Program-made: the position numbers and the translations under genes | The notes under the pieces: generated by a model | Seen by the model: only the letters and a program-made list of their open reading frames with translations | Database searches by the model: none | Told to the model about the DNA's origin: nothing | NCBI RefSeq assembly: GCF_019059575.1 | Contig: NW_024883008.1 | Location: forward strand, 62,001 to 126,000 | Direction of reading: 5' to 3' | Source of the DNA: Amphibalanus amphitrite | Taxonomy: Eukaryota; Arthropoda; Thecostraca; Balanomorpha; Balanidae | Length of the DNA stretch: 64,000 nt | Shown: piece by piece, positions 1 through 11,074 of the stretch | Position numbering within the stretch: the first letter of the stretch is position 1 | How the letters are laid out: every line of letters starts with the position of its first letter

Positions 1-948
1 ACTTTCAGCGATTGCTAAGAGCAATAGCATGTACAAAATTTATATCTCAGAATTTTGATATCGATGACCTAAGGTCAGGTCAATTTTGCGACCTCTCCAT
101 TATAAGTCAATGGGAGAAAATGGAAATGCGCCTCTTTTGGACGAAAGACATTATTAACACTCCCAAACACCGAATTACAAGTGGTTTAGTCACACAGAAC
201 ATGAAAATGGTGTCCGTGACCCTTGTTTATGCCCTGAGGTCATCTTAGGTCACGAATGGTATCTAACAGTTTTTCGCAAATAACTTTTGATAGAGGCATG
301 CTAGAGCGATGAAAACGCCTTAGATGTGTTCAGCTCGACGATACGGATCGACTGTTATGCAACACGACCCTTTCCAGTCAGGTCATGACCTTGACCTGAG
401 GTCAAATTTTCAAGTTGACCTTTCAAGGTCAAGTTATAGTTCATTCGATGCGTCTTGACGAGAGGAACACGATGCCGGTAAAAGTAAGCTCGTACAAGGC
501 TTGAGTCAAAAGTTATTGCAGAAAAACTGTTTCCGAAAAAAAAAAATCGGCTATTTTTGCAGTTTTTGCCCCCTGCAGGCAAAACCGTTGACGTTAGGTC
601 AAATCTGAGAGAATTACTCAGAAAGGGCGTTAATAGGGCTATCGAATGCGCTTTTCCGCGGCGCTGTAGCTCTATTGGTTCCCGAGTTATGCGTTGGCTT
701 CTTGGAAATTTTCGACATTCGACCTGGAAATCGGCGAAATTTTGCCTTCAATGACCTCTGGTGACCTGACCTTTGACCTGACCAAAAAATTGACCGAAGT
801 AATTTCGTCATTATTTTTGACGCTCTTTCGAACGCCGCCTTCCGCGTATCGCTACGTGGCCCAGGAGCCGAGTTACAAGGGGGGGGGGTGTTCAAACACC
901 CCCCCCCCAGCAGGGTGTGGAAATCCAGGACCCCCAGCCGGGCGCGGG
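1..948 (+). mobile_element. F1 piggyBac-like MITE, 5'-truncated by window edge
   Basis: This aligns by eye almost base for base with the complete F1 copy at 54259-55446, entering about 250 bp into the element. The right end shows the hairpin with stem GGGGTGTT and its C-run at about 881-910. The terminal motif AGCAGGG follows and recurs as AGCCGGG 27 bp later, then GCGCGGG and TTAA (949-952). The body has many TGACCT/AGGTCA motifs and no credible gene. The short open frames it contains recur in the other F1 copy only because the DNA is repeated. The adjoining TTAA lies in the 3' tail of a SINE. Confidence 0.85.
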
Positions 949-1152
949 TTAACGTGCGCACAAAGCCGCGCACGGCCGGTCCCCTCACTGACTTCGCCTG
1001 GCTACGGCCTGCCACCAACCGCAACCATACCTGTCAGGAGGCCCATAAATGCCAAGCGCCCGTCGCGCTTCGAACCCGGACTGTTATAACCGGGAACGCG
1101 TGCTCTCACCACGCGGAGTCCAACGCTCTACCAACTGAGCTACGGGACCGGC
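949..1152 (-). mobile_element. tRNA-derived SINE, copy 1
   Basis: The reverse complement carries an A-box (TAGCTCAGTTGG, 1130-1141) and a B-box-like GGTTCGA (about 1070-1076), followed by a tRNA-unrelated tail of about 120 bp. The same unit lies on the plus strand at 22868-23072. The A-to-B spacing is longer than in a working tRNA and the acceptor stem does not close, so this is a SINE, not a tRNA gene. Its 3' tail ends at the TTAA used by the neighbouring F1 element. Confidence 0.8.
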
Positions 1153-1159
1153 TTAAGAC

Positions 1160-1436
1160 CGGACCGGCTTCCTTAGTCCAATGGTGGCTTTCCCGACTCT
1201 CTAGCTCCATCTGATCAGGAGTTATTGACGAAAAACTTATATGGCCTTAGTGACGTCATAAATGACGTCACGCAAAGTCAACAATGCTAAAGTCAAGCAC
1301 TGGAACTTGCAAGGAGTGCATGAAACCATTCCCGGTGCCCGAATAGCAGCTCCCAATTTCCCTTGTTGACTTAAAGTGGTGCTAGATCCTGTATTATGCT
1401 CAATTATGACGTCATAACTTAACAGATTCACGTCAT
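1160..1436 (-). mobile_element. F3 piggyBac-like MITE fragment
   Basis: The stretch from the CCCGACTC-CTAGCTC motif through GACGTCATAAATGACGTCA and CTTGCAAGGAGTG to CCC-TTGACTTA parallels 11575-11815 of the full F3 copy. Neither terminus is preserved. The SINE copy 1 abuts its left side. Confidence 0.6.
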
Positions 1437-2275
1437 ATATTTAGTGCTTGACATCCAAATGATAGCTTACATATGACAGAGAAGGTATGCAAATTTTTAT
1501 GAAGTTTGCTTCACTAGTTGTGGAATAACAAGCAAAAAACTTTTGCGGAAAGGCCGCTGGCCTCTCGCTGGAGCGTTTCCGACCAGTGTGCAGCGGTTCG
1601 ACAGGGGTGTCCCCCTGTCCTCATTTCTGTCGTCAGAATACTATCACCTCCATTCTCAGACGACAGCGTCGCAGGCCGCCGGGGCCGGGACCGGGGGGCC
1701 GGGGAGGCCTGCCGTGAGTCGGTCGACGATCGGCTGCGATGTCCCAGTTGTGAGCGAGCTGACTTTGACTCAGTGCCCGTGGCCGGCGCGTGGCCTTGAC
1801 ACGCTGACCGCTACAATGCGGTCACGGCGTGTGTATTGGTAAGCAGGGCCCCCATCCGGTTGACGTGGTCTCAACCCAGGCGCCTCTGGCTGATGAGCAG
1901 ATCCATTAGCTCTGTTAGTTTTTGTGGCCGCCTGTGCAATAAGTGATGCCGGATTAATTCGACGGAGGATGACCGAATGATTGGCATCGGTCATGGCCAT
2001 GTATTTCTTATAGTGCGGACGACCTGGAGGTGCATCAATCATAGAGCACAGACATGTTACAGTGGTCTGAGAGAGGCGGTAAGGGATGGATGAAAATTGT
2101 TTGGTTGAACGATGATTTATTTCTATTGACATGCGATACCTATAACCAACCCTTTACTACCTTCCCAAAGCTAACAACTCACGGCTAGATTCATCATAAG
2201 GTATTCCAAGTATACCAGAGAAAGCTGTACTTATTTCATTATGGAGCTAAACCATCGAAAGGTCTGAAAGCACGT
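1437..2275. other. no recognisable feature
   Basis: The stretch contains a GC-rich patch at about 1540-1860 with short overlapping open frames on both strands, none resembling a known protein. The remainder is ordinary AT-richer sequence. Confidence 0.5.
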
Positions 2276-2279
2276 TTAA

Positions 2280-3484
2280 CCAGCCAATTTTCTACCATTA
2301 CAGAGCCCCCCCCCCTCCCGTTTTTCGGCAATATCTTCTAAAACGTGAAGATATTTTTGACATGACGGATCAACACGATAATTACGGTACTCTCAGCAGC
2401 ATCATTTTGACACCTTGTGTTTAAATTTCAACTTTCTAGCTACCAAAGTTTGGCCGAAAATGACGTCAGAATGACGTCATGTCGGCCGATTTTGATGCAA
2501 AATGTTGAATTACATACGGCTAACGCTCTCAAGAGCTCAATTTTAAAGCTAGATCCAATTTCTTTGCATAAGTGGACCACAAATTAACGTAGCTAGGGAA
2601 CTGCTATCCCGATTGTCCAAATTGGATATTTTGAAGAAAAAAATATGTATTTGAATTTACAAAAATATATTTATCGATTTATTAAAAACATTTTTTTTTC
2701 ATTTACAAAAACCGAAATGAGTATATATGATCGAACACACGATGATGAACTGTTCTAGCAAGTTTTAGCCCGATATCTTCAAAAATAGCCAAGTTATTTT
2801 CATAATTGTCAAACTTTTACAATCATATAGTCTTCAAAACCATTTTTAAGTACGTTTTTGACATCGTACAGCAATATCAATGGCACTGACGTGTTCTTGT
2901 GCTCAAACTTCTTTTGATAGGCACCTTTTTGTTAAAAAAAATCATTTTCAAACTTTGATCTTTTCTGACCTGAAAGTGACCTGACCTCCGGTAAATTCAG
3001 CCAAAAATGACCTCAAATGACACAGACGACATTGTTTTCGATAACTATGAGTAAAATGGCCCATAAAACATGCGTCACATGACCGATACATGATATACAA
3101 TCCTCGTGACCTAGGATTACCTGGCCTTGACCTGAAAAATTCGAAGTAAAATTTCGGTACCCTCAGGGTATCTAAGGCATATACCAAGGAGTGCGTAAAG
3201 CAAATGTGAGCCTGATCGGACTTGTCAGCCGGCGGGCAGATCCTAAATTGTGAACAAGTAAAAATGCTGATAATTTTTACTTTGACCTGCCTTGTGATGT
3301 CATCGGTGACCTCAAGGCCAATGAAAATAGGTATCTCTCGACAGTTTTTTCTTGGGCTATCAGACGTCGTTTGAATTTTGACGATCGACCCAGTAGTTGC
3401 GGAGATAGGATGGGGGGATGGCTCTGGAGAGCCCCCCCCCCCCTAGCCACTTGCATTATGGAAAATATCCCAGTCATGCGCCGG
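2280..3484 (+). mobile_element. F8 piggyBac-like MITE, copy 1
   Basis: The right end is clear. A C-run at about 3430-3444 is followed by AGCCACTTGC and, 27 bp later, AGTCATGCGCCGG and TTAA (3485-3488). This is the doubled-end layout of F1, F2, F6 and F7. The left boundary is inferred from TTAA at 2276-2279 followed by CCAGCC and a region weakly similar to the inverted right end. The body holds tandem TGACGTCA (2460-2480) and several TGACCT motifs. The right half matches 6660-6972 closely. No coding capacity is seen. Confidence 0.7.
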
Positions 3485-3488
3485 TTAA

Positions 3489-4339
3489 GGCGTGGCGATT
3501 TTTTAGGTCAATCTGTACCTGACTTTTGAAAGAAAAAGAAGTGTCTTTTTATTGTTCCAGTAGCTCTTCCGATCTTCAGGTGTCAAAGCCCTTCCACACT
3601 CTTTCTCATTTGTGGAAATAGCTCTGGCCTTTTGGGAGCACCCGGTTCCATTAACAGTTGAATTCATATTACATTACTATCCCAACATGAGCCATCGCTC
3701 GCAGCAGATCTTGACGATCAATTCACTTGACGGTTCGGTCCATGCCCTACATTGTTTCTCATGCATGACCAGGACGGTGGCTGGAGTCGATTGTCCAGCC
3801 TCATGCTGATCAGTGGAGAATCCCACTGTCGGAGATTGGGTCAAGGCCGTTCATCTCGGGATCGTCTGGCCGCTGCTGCCCGATCCTCCGTGTCAAGGAC
3901 GTTCTCCGCAGGACGGGTGGGGGCTGGACGGGAGGGAGGGGTAGAGGGGGAGGAACACCACCCCGCGCCGGGCGGTGTGGCAATGCTGTCAGGCAGTGTC
4001 CAGTTGTCTCCGCGCGGCAGCACTTCTCGACTCAGGACAAGTGGATTTACTATTCAAAGAACGACGGATGAGGACTAATCGGTGTCCAAAGGTTGGGCAT
4101 TTACCGGATTACAGCTGGGAAATAGCGAGTGTGGTGGGCTTGAAAATCGCATACCTACAGAATAGTTGAACGCACTGCAAGCCTGAGTCACATTTCTTAT
4201 TTTAATCTACACGAACACCGGACTCATGATCCTGTGAATAGTGTGAAAGGTGAACTAGTGACTTTTGATCCTGAGCGTATCTGTTGCAAATAGTTTTTGT
4301 ATATTGCTCTATCAAACAAGAATATTAACCTGCGCGAAT
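3489..4339. other. no recognisable feature
   Basis: Mostly single-copy-looking sequence with a GC-richer patch at about 3840-4020. Short open frames there resemble nothing I know. Confidence 0.5.
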
Positions 4340-4543
4340 TTGCATTATTATAAAAAAATACAATTATATATTTTTCAAAACCATTTTTCAGTACGTTTTT
4401 GACATCGTACAGCAATATAAATGGCACCATCGTGTTCATGAGCTCAAACTGCATCTGAATTTCCGTGACCTAGGATGACCTGGCCTTGACCTGAAAAAAA
4501 TTTGAAGTAAAAGTTCGGTACCCTCAGGGTACCTAAAGCCCTT
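4340..4543 (+). mobile_element. F8 copy 2, left part (interrupted)
   Basis: This matches F8 copy 1 (about 2800-3175), including ACGTTTTTGACATCGTACAG, GTGACCTAGGATGACCTGG and the near-palindrome GGTACCCTCAGGGTACC. The match breaks at the last motif, where element X begins. The F8 sequence resumes at about 6660. Confidence 0.7.
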
Positions 4544-5037
4544 GTTACACTGCCGAATTTTGGTACACGAATGTGCACGAATATGCAAGTCATCCTATGT
4601 CGCGGACCGATTCGGGATCTTTCCTCCAATGTCTTGGCATTTCGCAGACCAGTCGGTGTCCACCGCGCGACTTTTACGGTTCGTCACGACCACCACGAAT
4701 ATTTCATGAAAAATGAAAATTTCGTGGCCGTTCGCCGAACTTATAATAAACGAACATGATCGCCAAACAGTTGCCGAGTCGCCGCCGACATGTCGCTGCG
4801 TGCGCCGACTTGTTGCCAAGGTATCGCCGACTATTCGCAACAGATTCGCCATTCATTCGCGATGTTCGCCGAATCATGGATCAGCTTTGACCCGCGCACG
4901 ATTAGGGGGGCCCCCACCCGTTTTCTGCAAATCGGGCTCTGTCGGCGAACTGTTCGCCTCTGTCGTTGAACTGTTCGCCGATTTCCTACACGACGTGATT
5001 CGGCGACAGGGTCGTGACCAAAATTCGGCAGTGTAAC
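4544..5037 (+). mobile_element. TIR element X, copy 1
   Basis: It opens with GTTACACTGCCGAATTTTGG and closes with the exact inverse, CCAAAATTCGGCAGTGTAAC. Internally it is rich in TCGCCGA/TTCGCCGAA repeats and contains a GGGGGGCCCCC block at about 4905-4917. A 62-residue open frame recurs in copy 2 but resembles no protein and is taken as chance. No transposase is present. The superfamily is not resolved; the TTAA at its right border (about 5044) leaves a TTAA-specific class possible. Confidence 0.75.
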
Positions 5038-5084
5038 ACGGCCTTAAAGGCCGTGTTACACTGCCGAATTTTGGCAGTGTAATT
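5038..5084. repeat. residual X termini around an empty TTAA
   Basis: GGCCTTAAAGGCC is followed by a second X terminus and its inverse placed back to back. The equivalent position after X copy 2 is occupied by the F7 element. Confidence 0.6.
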
Positions 5085-5166
5085 ATTTCCGTGACCTAGG
5101 ATGACCTGGCCTTGACCTGAAAAAATTTGAAGTAAAAGTTCGGTACCCTCAGGGTACCTAAAGCCC

Positions 5167-5658
5167 TTACACTGCCGAATTTTGGTACACGAATGTGCAC
5201 GAATATGCAAGTCATCCTATGTCGCGGACCGATTCGGGATCTTTCTTCCACGGTCTTGGCATTTCGCAGACCAGTCGGTGTCCACCGCGCGACTTTTACG
5301 ATTCGTCACGACCGCCACGAATATTTCATGAAAAATGAAAATTTCGTGGCCGTTCGCCGAACTTATAATAAACGAACATGACCGCCAAACACTCGCCGAG
5401 TCGCCGCCGACATGTCGCTACGTGCGCCGACTTGTTGCCAAGGTATCACCGACTATTCGCAACAGATTCGCCATTCATTCGCGATGTGCTCCGAATCATG
5501 GATCAGCTTCGACCTGCGCAAGATAAGGGGGCCCCCACCCGTTGTCTGCAAATCGGGCTCTGTCGGCGAACTGTTCGCCTCTGTCGGTGAACTGTTCGCC
5601 GATTTCCTACACGACGTGATTCGGCGACAGGGTCGTGGCCAAAATTCGGCAGTGTAAC
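5167..5658 (+). mobile_element. TIR element X, copy 2
   Basis: Nearly identical to copy 1, with the same TIRs and the same TCGCCGA-rich interior. It lies in the second unit of the tandem duplication. Its right flank GGCCTTTAA is the F7 insertion site. Confidence 0.75.
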
Positions 5659-5669
5659 ACGGCCTTTAA

Positions 5670-6589
5670 CCCAGCAGTTGCTGGGGTATTTCGCCACCCA
5701 CCGTTTGCTGGGGGGGGGGGGGCGTTAAACGCCCCCAGCCGATAACTCGAGAACCAATAGGCGCAGCGAAACGCACGAGGCGGCAAACGAAAGAGCGCGA
5801 CGAGACGCTTCAGATGAGTACTTTGAAATTGAATTTTGAGGTCACAGGTCGGGTCAAGGTCAGGTCAAACACCTGAAATCGGGCTTTCAGTAGCATGGAC
5901 TTCAGGACTTCGCAATGGGCGCCTCTCGTCATAAACTCTGTCAAAACGGTGCACAATCCATCATATAAGGCCTACAAGAGTGTCAGCTCCATGTAGGGGT
6001 CAGTCAAGCATAGGTCAGGGTCAAGGTCAGGTCAACCGGGTAGGCACGTATCCCCGAAAATCAAAACTGATATTCGCAGCCAGTGACACATGTTTTATGG
6101 GTAATTTGGGGCGTAGAACACGATGGTGTTATTCATTTTATCATATGTGTACGTGTTTGGCTCAAAAAGTTCAATTTAAGAAATTCATGTATCATGGCCG
6201 TGAAGTAGTCACGAGAAATTGTCAAGATTCAGTTCAAGATTATGGAAAATGCGGAACGATAATCAATAATCGAAGATAGCCATTTGATTGATCATGGTAT
6301 TGGCAGTCTAATGGCGTTTACGGCATGTCTGTATGTCTATTCTGTGATTTTATATGATTTTTTGAACATATGCCGTTTTTGGTCGAAAACTCAGAAATCA
6401 TGACGTCACTAAAACCTCGATATCTCAAAAATTTTCCGACCGATTTTTTTCAAACTTTGTCACAATAAACTTCAATCAATTCCCTACAGGTACCCAAAAT
6501 TTGGCGCGCCTGCGGCGCGCCGTTTTTATGCTATGGCCCGGTGAAAAAGTGGGGGCGTTTAACGCCCCCCCCCCCCAGCAACTCGCGGG
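5670..6589 (-). mobile_element. F7 piggyBac-like MITE, copy 2 (920 bp)
   Basis: It is bounded by TTAA at 5666-5669 and 6590-6593. The left end begins CCCAGCAGTTGCTGGGG and repeats the motif as TTTGCTGGGG 27 bp further in. The right end has the single motif, CCCCAGCAACTCGCGGG. Hairpins with stem GGGGCGTT sit inside both ends (about 5710-5740 and 6551-6576). It is the inverted equivalent of 30031-30953 and nearly identical to it, so one or both are young. It contains GGTCAGGTCA clusters and a GGCGCGCC palindrome and has no transposase. Confidence 0.9.
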
Positions 6590-6593
6590 TTAA

Positions 6594-6659
6594 GGCCGTG
6601 TTAATTCACTGCCAACGGCTTTAGGTACCCTGAGGGTACCGAACTTTTACTTCAAATTT
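6594..6659 (-). repeat. inverted F8/X remnant
   Basis: This is the reverse complement of the F8/X junction at about 4500-4550, including GGTACCCTGAGGGTACCGAAC. It brackets the X/F7 block with the equivalent plus-strand sequence and suggests an inversion or templated repair. Confidence 0.65.
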
Positions 6660-6972
6660 TTCACTTAAGGCATATATCAAGGAGTGCGTAAACCAAAATT
6701 GAGCCTGATCGGACTTGTCAGCCGGCGGTTAGAGCCTAAATTGTGAACAAGCAAAAATACTGACAAATTTTACTTTGACATGACCTGTGACGTCATCGGT
6801 GACCTCGAGAACAATGAAAATAGGTTTCGCTCGACAGTTTTTCCAGGGCTATCAGACACTGTTTGAATTTTGACGATCAACCCAGTAGTTTTAGAGATAG
6901 GATGGGACTCTGGAGAGCCCCCCCCCCCCGTCAGTCACTCGCGTTATAGAAAATACCCCAGTCATGGGCGGG
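6660..6972 (+). mobile_element. F8 copy 2, right part
   Basis: It matches 3173-3484 of F8 copy 1 through AAGGCATATA, CCTGATCGGACTTGTCAGCC and GACGTCATCGGTGACCTC to the right terminus GTCATGGGCGGG and TTAA (6973-6976). It resumes the F8 copy that breaks at about 4543. Confidence 0.8.
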
Positions 6973-6976
6973 TTAA

Positions 6977-7050
6977 ATTTGGTGTTTCTAATTGCCATAC
7001 GAGTCGATTGCCAGGGGGCTCGTATCCCCCCCCCACCGGCCATTTTGCTG
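6977..7050 (+). mobile_element. F2 piggyBac-like MITE fragment
   Basis: AATTTGGTGTTTCTA-TGCCATA, followed by a short G-run/C-run, corresponds to 15190-15262 of the full F2 copy. Both termini are missing. Confidence 0.55.
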
Positions 7051-7960
7051 ATGAATTAGGGCCTTGCTGGCGAGGGCTCATCACCATGACTAAACAAAAA
7101 TAATATGATGGCATTGTTTATCACAGCAGATCAACATGCAGCCGGCGTCTGTTGGCACTGCCGCGGCACATCCAATGTCAGATGCACTGTGTTTCTGAGA
7201 GCGTCAATGGTGATCTCATCACTTCCAGCAATCAACCGCGAGGATTACAGACAGTACCGAGCTCGTTGCAACTGCACGGTTGTGGGTGTGGTTCGGATTG
7301 ATGCGATAACATTGGGAATTCGGGGATTGGGGATCCCCGATTCGGCTTTGCTTCCTTGAACACATGCCAGCGGTTAGACTATCGTACCTGATTCGGTAGA
7401 GCTAGTCCCTGTGTAAAAAGTGGTGGGAACTGGGAAGTATTTTTTTTTCCTATCTTCTTAACTAATGTATCATCAACGCTTATTCTGTCCAATAAAATGG
7501 CGAGTTGAACACCCTAAGAAGTGTCAATGACCACTGGTTGGCCATTGCCGCTGACATCTCAGTAACAGCGCTTTCAAGGCCAGCTGGCGATTTATGTATT
7601 CCGTTAATCACCAATGGTATTGATGAAGTCGTTGCCATCCCGTGCAGGTACGCTAACAACTTCCGGATATCTGATTACAAAGCTGTTATGGTCAACGGAC
7701 GCACGGCTTTTTGAGTAACTAGTGAATTGCTGGGTCGGGCTTGACAGATTTAATGGATTCTGGGAGAATAGTTTCACGACAAAAAACATTATAAAGTCTA
7801 GTAGATTAGAAAAGGACTGTTGCAGGTGGCTGACGATGCTCCCGCCGAAATTCAGACCCAACAACTATAGGATGCTGGGGCAAAGCAGAAGGCAGGGTCA
7901 TTCATTTGCAGCATTATAATACCATGGATGAATAATACCAATTAAACTTGGTAATATTTC
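7051..7960. other. no recognisable feature
   Basis: No gene or repeat recognised. Open frames are short and overlap on both strands. Confidence 0.5.
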
Positions 7961-7961
7961 C

Positions 7962-8249
7962 GTAGCCCTGTCAATTCTACAGCTTTTATGTTTTAATCAT
8001 TTTTCTGTATCTTTAAAGCTAAAGGCCTGATAGCTCTTCCCGCGAAACCTTTTTTGGATGGAAAACGGCAGAACATGACATCACTCTGACATCATTTCGG
8101 CCAACCTATCATAGCTGTTGGGAAATTTTGGTCACAAAGTGTAAAATTGGCGCCCGGGAGGGAACTTGAAGTTTGGTGAGGTTCTGGAGATATATCGAAA
8201 AGTCTGGAGGGGGGAGCAAATAATAGCCCCCTACTAGGGTGCGGGCTAA
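7962..8249 (-). mobile_element. F4 piggyBac-like MITE fragment
   Basis: From GTAGCCCTGTCAATTCTAC through TTTTTCTGTATCTT and GGCCAACCTATCA to CTAGGGTGCGGGCTAA it parallels 28251-28553 of the full F4 copy. The hairpin and the terminal TTAA have decayed, so this is an older copy retaining only one end. Confidence 0.75.
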
Positions 8250-8716
8250 ATTTAAAATTGCTTATGAAATGAAGGAAAAGTGGCTGTTTGAAGTTTGGCC
8301 TAAAGGCTGAAACAGACTCTTTCCGCGTTCAGGAAATCGCATGCGAGAGCCTATTCAAATACATTGTAATTCTTCTCGCATCAATCGCTTGCGGGAGGTG
8401 CGTGCGATTGATGCGAGCGTGCTTCCATGTATTTGAATAGGCTCTCGCATGCGATTTCCTGACTGCGGGAAGAGTCTGTTTCAGGCTTAAGTTTGGCCCG
8501 AAAATCGCGTGTAGTGATGTCATAAAACTGTCATTTTTTCCGAAATTGCCAACGAATTTCGCCAAAGTTTTGACGGCATGTGTCAAATTGCAATTTGCAC
8601 CATGGTGCAAAAGCAGCTACTGAAGGTTTCATGTTAATAGCTTGCGCGGTTCATGAGCTTTCGCAAAAGTCCGGAAGGGGGATAATATTTACCCCCACCT
8701 CCCGGCGCCGCACGGG
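8250..8716. mobile_element. F9, probable TTAA element fragment split by a foldback
   Basis: The right end (C-run at about 8690, then CGGCGCCGCACGGG and TTAA 8717-8720) has the family layout. The left end cannot be placed. The body is interrupted at 8301-8488. Confidence 0.4.
8301..8488. mobile_element. foldback (long-hairpin) MITE, 188 bp
   Basis: The two arms are near-perfect inverse copies: GAAACAGACTCTT, CAGGAAATCGCATGCGAGAG and CCTATTCAAATACAT on the left reappear inverted on the right, leaving only a short loop at about 8390-8402. Flanks AAGTTTGGCC (8291-8300 and 8489-8498) form a 9-10 bp target duplication. That length would suit a Mutator-like or foldback mechanism, but the class is not settled. 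No coding capacity. Confidence 0.8.
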
Positions 8717-8720
8717 TTAA

Positions 8721-10122
8721 CCGTAGTGCCGGTTGTTTTACTCATTGTCTCCTAATGCCTCAAATGCCTACCCCGTCAAGCCTCATATTAGTTTTGAGTT
8801 CAAGTGATAATGATAATAGGTTTCCTTGCCTGCAAAGGTAAACATTACTATGCAACAACATTTTATTTACGCGTTCTTATGCTTTTCTGATGAACAATAA
8901 GCGATTGAATCTCCAGTATGAAAGGCCTGAAGCGACGATGCCTTGCAGCTTGGTGGTTATGGATTTATCTGGAGTCATCATGCTTACCACTCGCAATTGA
9001 CCATCAGATGCTAAGCGCATGAACCGTTCCAGTCTCAATTCCAAAGAAAATCCGCCGCACATGGTTATAAAAAAACGTCCTAATCGCTTTGTATCTGTGT
9101 GGTGATAATGCATATAGGTCAATCATGTTAATGGATTTTACAGCACAATGATCAAAGTCGTTGCCATGAACAGTGAACACCTTGGCGAGAATGAAAGTAC
9201 TGAACAAACGGATAACTGTGCACATCCTTCCACCATATAATTCACACACGAAAAAAATACAAGATAAGCCCCAGCTCCCATCACGGCGCACATGGTGCGC
9301 CTGGCTGCGCAGTCGCGCGCCTCTGGATCCCTCCCGCCTTTTCTGCGTGTGTGTCCTTCAGTGTCCATGGCTGGCCGGTCGCGCCCGTCCGGCCGTTCCG
9401 CCGCCGAGCCGGCACCTGCACCAGGCGGCCAGACGCTGACCGCGAACCCGACCTGACCTCTCGAGGCCAGCGGCCGGTTTTCGGGGGTCCAGCCGGCGGT
9501 ATTATGCCGCCGAAGCCATGAGCGGCGCCCACCGGACAGCGGTCTGCACGAGTCGCGTCCGCCACACGACAGAGCCCGTTCGCGGAAAAGGCTCCGTAGG
9601 CGGCAGTGACGCCTGTTGAGACCCTGCCCAGCCGGCGTTGTGGAGGCCTCTGAGATACTCGAGTCACGCGACAGGATGCGTGCTTTTCGGAAATGGTGAT
9701 CAATTTTAATGGCTGTTCTCGGGAGCTTTTATGTTGGCAGAAGAGTCACACGTGGAGGGTTTTTGCGCTCATGGAACGTTTCTTGGACGTTCTTCAGGAC
9801 AGAAATGTTGGTGTGATCTGAGCGTATTTTATCATATTAATTTTTCACTGACATGTTCATGACATTGGTCATATCCGATGAATTGACCAAACAGCCAGCG
9901 TCCTTTGGACATGACTCAGTAAAGTGTAAGGAGTGAGTGAATGCCTGTGAAGTTGGTCAACATCCTCTGCGATTTGTTGGACGGCACAATTGTAAAATAA
10001 AAACAGTAGTAAAAGCAGATGAGTTTGGTGGCGGGGTGGATGCTTATAGTCATTCTCAATCACCCAGATGCATTCTGATTTCTTATATACAATAAATGAA
10101 GAGGAAATAATATTCACATAGG
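8721..10122. other. no recognisable gene; GC-rich patch
   Basis: About 9290-9680 is strongly GC- and CpG-rich, flanked by AT-rich sequence. A 140-residue minus-strand open frame covers it but is low in informative residues and unlike known families. It may be a small CpG island; no transcript signal is visible. Confidence 0.4.
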
Positions 10123-10637
10123 CCGTTTTCACGACGGAACTTTCGCAGAGGAACTTATTTGATACCTAAAAAGTACCTACCCTTAGAGGCCTCAACATCC
10201 CTCAAACTGAAATATTTTATGTTCAAAATAATTTTAGAAGTTTAAATCCGGGCATTTTTTGCCCTCAAATCACTTATTTATTTACAAACACAGCAATTTT
10301 CGGTTCTAGTAGCCCACCTTTCGACTATGAGGCATTAAATCAGCGTGGCAACTTGCTCCCTCTTTGCTCCCTCGGGTATCTAATTCCGGAATTCTTAAAA
10401 ACAAGGAAAGTAGATATCGAGTTCTCTTTTATACCTATTCAGTTATGTTTTAATGGTGATTAAAATATGACAAATTTTTTAATTACATTTCATATAAGAA
10501 AACACGCAAAACAATGAAACAAAAATAACTACGGCAGATAATTACCTTCAGGTATCTAATTCCGACCAATCAGCACCTCAGCAGGATATGACGTCATACA
10601 AGAATGGTGGTGAAGGCCGTTTGCAGTCCCGGCCGGT
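10123..10637. other. AT-rich, one transposon-like terminus
   Basis: GGCCGTTTTCACGACGGAA at 10123 recurs inverted at about 21046-21064, suggesting a shared TIR family. No matching opposite end was found within this stretch. Confidence 0.35.
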
Positions 10638-11074
10638 AGGTCACGCATAGGCGTAGGAACGTTTTCGAAAGTGGGGGGGCCAAGGTCCCAGAGGTCCAAA
10701 ACCTAACCTACCCCCAAAATCCGATTTCTCCTCGGATTTCGGCCACTTTGTTTTCGCAAACATGATCAGAGATAAAAAAAAAAATCGAGACAAAAACAAA
10801 AACAAAATTGGTTAGAATTTCAGGGAGACTCCCGTCCATCAACTTAAACTGATGGACGCGTTCCCCTGTCCTCCGCAGCCGTTGGCACCCATGCAAATTC
10901 CAGAGGCATCCAGCAACTTTTTCATTACGAGCAAGCGTGAAACGTGCAAAGCGAGTCTTTTCAATATACCTACCTATAAAAATCAGCATAAACGGCCCAG
11001 CTAGGCTCAGCCAGACCTATAACGTTTTTAAGAGGTTTTATATCAGCGATCACTGCAACTGGGCTGATTGACTA

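Larger units (their letters stand above)
4459..5665 (+). repeat. tandem duplication carrying element X (offset about 626 bp)
   Basis: The F8 segment starting ATTTCCGTGACCTAGG at 4459 recurs at 5085, and everything downstream, including element X, repeats with few differences. Unit 1 is about 4459-5084 and unit 2 about 5085-5665. The high similarity implies a recent duplication. Confidence 0.85.

Noticed and set aside
12..248. 78-residue frame recurring at 54518-54754
   Set aside because: Recurs because both are copies of F1 DNA; it is not found intact in the older F1 copies and has no domain.
4571..4759. 62-residue frame recurring at 5193-5381
   Set aside because: Same reason: a duplicate of element X, with no sign of selection on the protein.
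10123..10637. Complete element with TIR GGCCGTTTTCACGACGG
   Set aside because: Only single ends were found here and near 21064; no paired terminus or duplication could be shown.
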